DNA of 64,000 nt from Providencia zhijiangensis (GTDB taxonomy: Bacteria > Pseudomonadota > Gammaproteobacteria > Enterobacterales > Enterobacteriaceae): contig NZ_CP135990.1 in the NCBI RefSeq assembly GCF_030315915.2, positions 2,542,001 through 2,606,000 on the forward strand. Reading direction: 5' to 3'. This document shows positions 61,857 through 64,000 of this stretch, piece after piece (the first letter of the stretch is position 1; every line of letters begins with the position of its first letter). Below the pieces are notes generated by a model that worked only from the letters and a program-made list of their open reading frames with translations, was not told the DNA's origin and did not search any database. A program made the translations under genes and the position numbers.

Positions 61857-62247
61857 TTAGTCTTCACAACGTAGTTTGCATTAAAAAGACTGTTTGTTTC
61901 AAAAATACAATTAGCTTTAAAAACACAATTAGCTTTAAAAACACAATCTATCTCGCAAGCCACCTAAGTCGTCATACTAGGCAGCCAGCTTAACTCTATA
62001 CATCAGGACACAGTTTCTTATGGTGTTTATTACGGGCTTTGCTGCTGTAAATCTGGATAACCTCAAGGCGAACTTTCGAACCCTATCATCGCTTGTTGGG
62101 TTCAAATACCCCTTTTCCCCTATTCCGTTGAAAGCGTCTTTGTCTCAACACCCTATAAACACGCCATAACGCTCTGATGATAAATCTGTTTTTAACGGTG
62201 CATCGCACTCATCAAAGAGTTAACAATTTTTAGGGAGTATCACCTGT
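61857..62247. other. hemP to hemin receptor intergenic region
   Basis: 391 bases without a gene. An 18-bp unit (ACAATTAGCTTTAAAAAC) is present in two perfect tandem copies at 61907-61942. The receptor ribosome binding site AGGGAG is at 62232-62237. No second Fur box was found. Confidence 0.5.
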
Positions 62248-64000
62248 ATGTCTCAAGTATTACGCTTATCTGTGCTGGCGAGTGCCTTGCTGCCTCTAAT
62301 GGCAACCGCACAGACTGAAAAATCTCCAACTAACAATAATCATTTAACTAACAGTCACCACGATGTGATGACGGTTTATGCCACGGGTAATGAGCGAGAT
62401 AGCTTTAATACGCCGATGATGGTTACCGTCATTAAAAATGATTCACCAGAAACCAAAACAGCCAACAATGCTAACGATATTTTGCGCAAAGTGCCGGGTA
62501 TTGCACTCACGGGAACTAGCCGCACTAACGGCCAAGATATCAGCATGCGCGGTTTTGACCGTCGTGGAATTTTGACGCTCGTCGATGGCGTTCGCCAAGG
62601 TACAGATACTGGGCACATTAACGGCACATTTCTTGACCCTGCGCTTATCAAACAAGTAGAAATTATTCGTGGTCCGTCCGCGCTTTTATACGGCAGCGGC
62701 GCTATGGGTGGCGTGATTGCTTGGGAAACCGTGAATGCGAAAGATTTACTGCGTGAAGGTCAAAACCAAGGTTTCCGTGTCTTTACTCAAGGCGCAACAG
62801 GGGATCACAGCTTTGGCTTTGGCGGCTCCGCTTTTGGTAAAACCGATGACTTTGACGGCCTATTCAGCTTTGTGACGAAAGAAAGCGGTGATGTTCGTCT
62901 TGGCGGCGGCGAAAAAATGGATAACAAAGAAACCATTGCCAATATGCTCGGTAAAGGAACATGGCAGCTGGATGATGCACAAACCCTGTCTGGGCAGATT
63001 CGTTATTACAATAATGATGCCTATGAGCCAAAAGACCCGCAACAACTCGCCACCAGCAAAGATAATAAACAGGTTAACCGCACGACGCGTCAGCGTGACT
63101 TGCAAGCCACCTATCAGTTAAATCCAGACGATAATTCATGGCTCAATTTAAAAGCGACTCCGTATTACTCTGATGTGAATATCACATCCAAAGGGAAAGA
63201 GTCTAACTACGAAGGTCGCAGCCAAAAAACGTATGGTATCAAGTTGGATAACCGCTCCGATATCTATGAGTTACCACTCGCTGCACATAACTTCACCTAC
63301 GGTACTGAAGCATATCGACAAAAACAGACCCCTTACGCTGGCACCACTCAGTTCCCTGATGCAGAGATCACCTTTGCCGCTGGCTTTATTCAGGATGAAA
63401 TCACCTTAAAAGATTTACCTGTTTCCTTCATTTTGGGTACCCGCTATGACAACTACAAGTCCACCGCTAAGGGCAATAAAGATGTCAAAGAAGATCAATG
63501 GTCATCAAAAGCGGCGGTGAGCATCACGCCAACCGATTGGTCAATGCTGTTTGCGTCATACTCTGAAGCCTTCCGTGCCCCAACGATGATGGAGATGTAC
63601 AACGATTCTCTTCACTTCAAAGGCGGCCCTATTTCCAACTATTGGCGCCCTAACCCAGACTTAAAACCTGAATCCACACGTACTGCGGAATATGGTTTTG
63701 GTTTACGTTTTGATGACTTACTTATGGCTCGCGATAACCTGCGCTTCAAAGCCAGCTATTTCGATACGAAAGCCAAAGATTACATTAACACCTACGTCAA
63801 TACAGACCGTGTTAACTGGAATAATAACTACACCACATCCATCAATACCAAGCGTGCCAAAATTTGGGGAACGGATGTGTCATTGGATTACACCACCGAC
63901 TACTTTGCGTGGGGGCTCGCTTATAACCACACAGTCGGCGTCAATGAATATACTGGCAAAGCCATTGAATCCATTAAACCAGACTCGCTTACCAGCAACC
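62248..64000 (+). CDS. TonB-dependent hemin/hemoglobin receptor, partial (3' end outside window)
   Basis: The open frame from ATG 62248 (AGGGAG upstream) runs 584 codons to the window edge. A signal peptide (MSQVLRLSVLASALLPLMATA) is followed by the TonB box DVMTVYATGN. The plug domain (NNANDILRKVPGIALTGTS, MRGFDRRGILTLVDGVRQG, RGPSALLYGSGAMGGVIAW) precedes barrel strands. YASYSEAFRAPTMMEMYNDS matches the FRAP/NPNL-type motif of HemR/HmuR hemin receptors, here FRAP and RPNPDLKPEST. It is Fur-controlled with hemP. It lies in the outer membrane and takes up hemin with TonB-ExbBD energy. The rest of the hem operon is presumably beyond the edge. Confidence 0.93.
   Translation, partial: MSQVLRLSVLASALLPLMATAQTEKSPTNNNHLTNSHHDVMTVYATGNERDSFNTPMMVTVIKNDSPETKTANNANDILRKVPGIALTGTSRTNGQDISMRGFDRRGILTLVDGVRQGTDTGHINGTFLDPALIKQVEIIRGPSALLYGSGAMGGVIAWETVNAKDLLREGQNQGFRVFTQGATGDHSFGFGGSAFGKTDDFDGLFSFVTKESGDVRLGGGEKMDNKETIANMLGKGTWQLDDAQTLSGQIRYYNNDAYEPKDPQQLATSKDNKQVNRTTRQRDLQATYQLNPDDNSWLNLKATPYYSDVNITSKGKESNYEGRSQKTYGIKLDNRSDIYELPLAAHNFTYGTEAYRQKQTPYAGTTQFPDAEITFAAGFIQDEITLKDLPVSFILGTRYDNYKSTAKGNKDVKEDQWSSKAAVSITPTDWSMLFASYSEAFRAPTMMEMYNDSLHFKGGPISNYWRPNPDLKPESTRTAEYGFGLRFDDLLMARDNLRFKASYFDTKAKDYINTYVNTDRVNWNNNYTTSINTKRAKIWGTDVSLDYTTDYFAWGLAYNHTVGVNEYTGKAIESIKPDSLTSN

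Overview
The window looks like a chromosomal segment of a low-GC enterobacterium of the Morganellaceae, most likely Providencia. The reasons are the conserved grpE / nadK-recN-bamE / rnfH-ratA / smpB-ssrA block with proteins close to their Enterobacterales counterparts, an ANDENYALAA tmRNA tag, MrpJ-like fimbrial regulators of the Proteus/Providencia type, and AT-rich intergenic DNA. The species is inferred, not proven.

Bases 1-6441 are core genome: the 3' end of ung, grpE with a sigma-32 promoter, nadK, SOS-controlled recN (two LexA boxes), bamE, rnfH-ratA, smpB and ssrA. From the ssrA 3' end to about 31147 lies a CP4-57/P4-like integrative element. It has a P4-type integrase, an AlpA regulator, YfjI- and YfjJ-type replication proteins, a YfjP-type GTPase, a KlcA/ArdB antirestriction protein and a DUF932 protein, and a 24-bp direct repeat links its two ends. 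Its cargo is a defence block. One part is a five-gene, end-overlapping type I restriction operon (hsdM-hsdS-DUF262/DUF1524 gene-unknown gene-hsdR). The other is an RloC/PrrC-like ATPase-anticodon nuclease preceded by a 32-bp palindrome. Between the integrase and the nuclease sits a 224-bp, GC-richer, inverted-repeat-bounded segment that can fold into a multi-hairpin RNA and carries a 32-codon reading frame with a strong ribosome binding site. At the right end are an LRAT-type NlpC/P60-like protein with a glycine/alanine-rich membrane-like tail and an orphan lipoprotein.

From 31.2 kb onward chromosomal functions resume. There is a Zur-controlled rpmE2-zinT pair. A compact chaperone-usher fimbrial operon (major subunit, usher, chaperone, tip adhesin) follows. 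Next comes a convergent RcsB-like regulator / hybrid histidine kinase pair. This fimbria-signalling block is bounded on both sides by MrpJ-like XRE regulators. A 1-kb gene-free AT-rich gap follows, then mesX-mesD (folate-independent methionine synthase) and a secreted isoaspartyl peptidase/asparaginase.

Bases 47-56 kb hold a carbamoyl-transfer catabolic operon: ankyrin protein, AllH, AllF (FdrA), AllG, an NCS2-type permease, carbamate kinase and a Tat-exported CodA-like amidohydrolase, with a divergent LysR regulator. No allantoin genes are present, so the substrate is open. The window ends with a deaminase/MFS pair with its own LysR regulator, a PACE efflux pump with a divergent LysR regulator, and a Fur-controlled hemP-hemin receptor operon that runs off the right edge.
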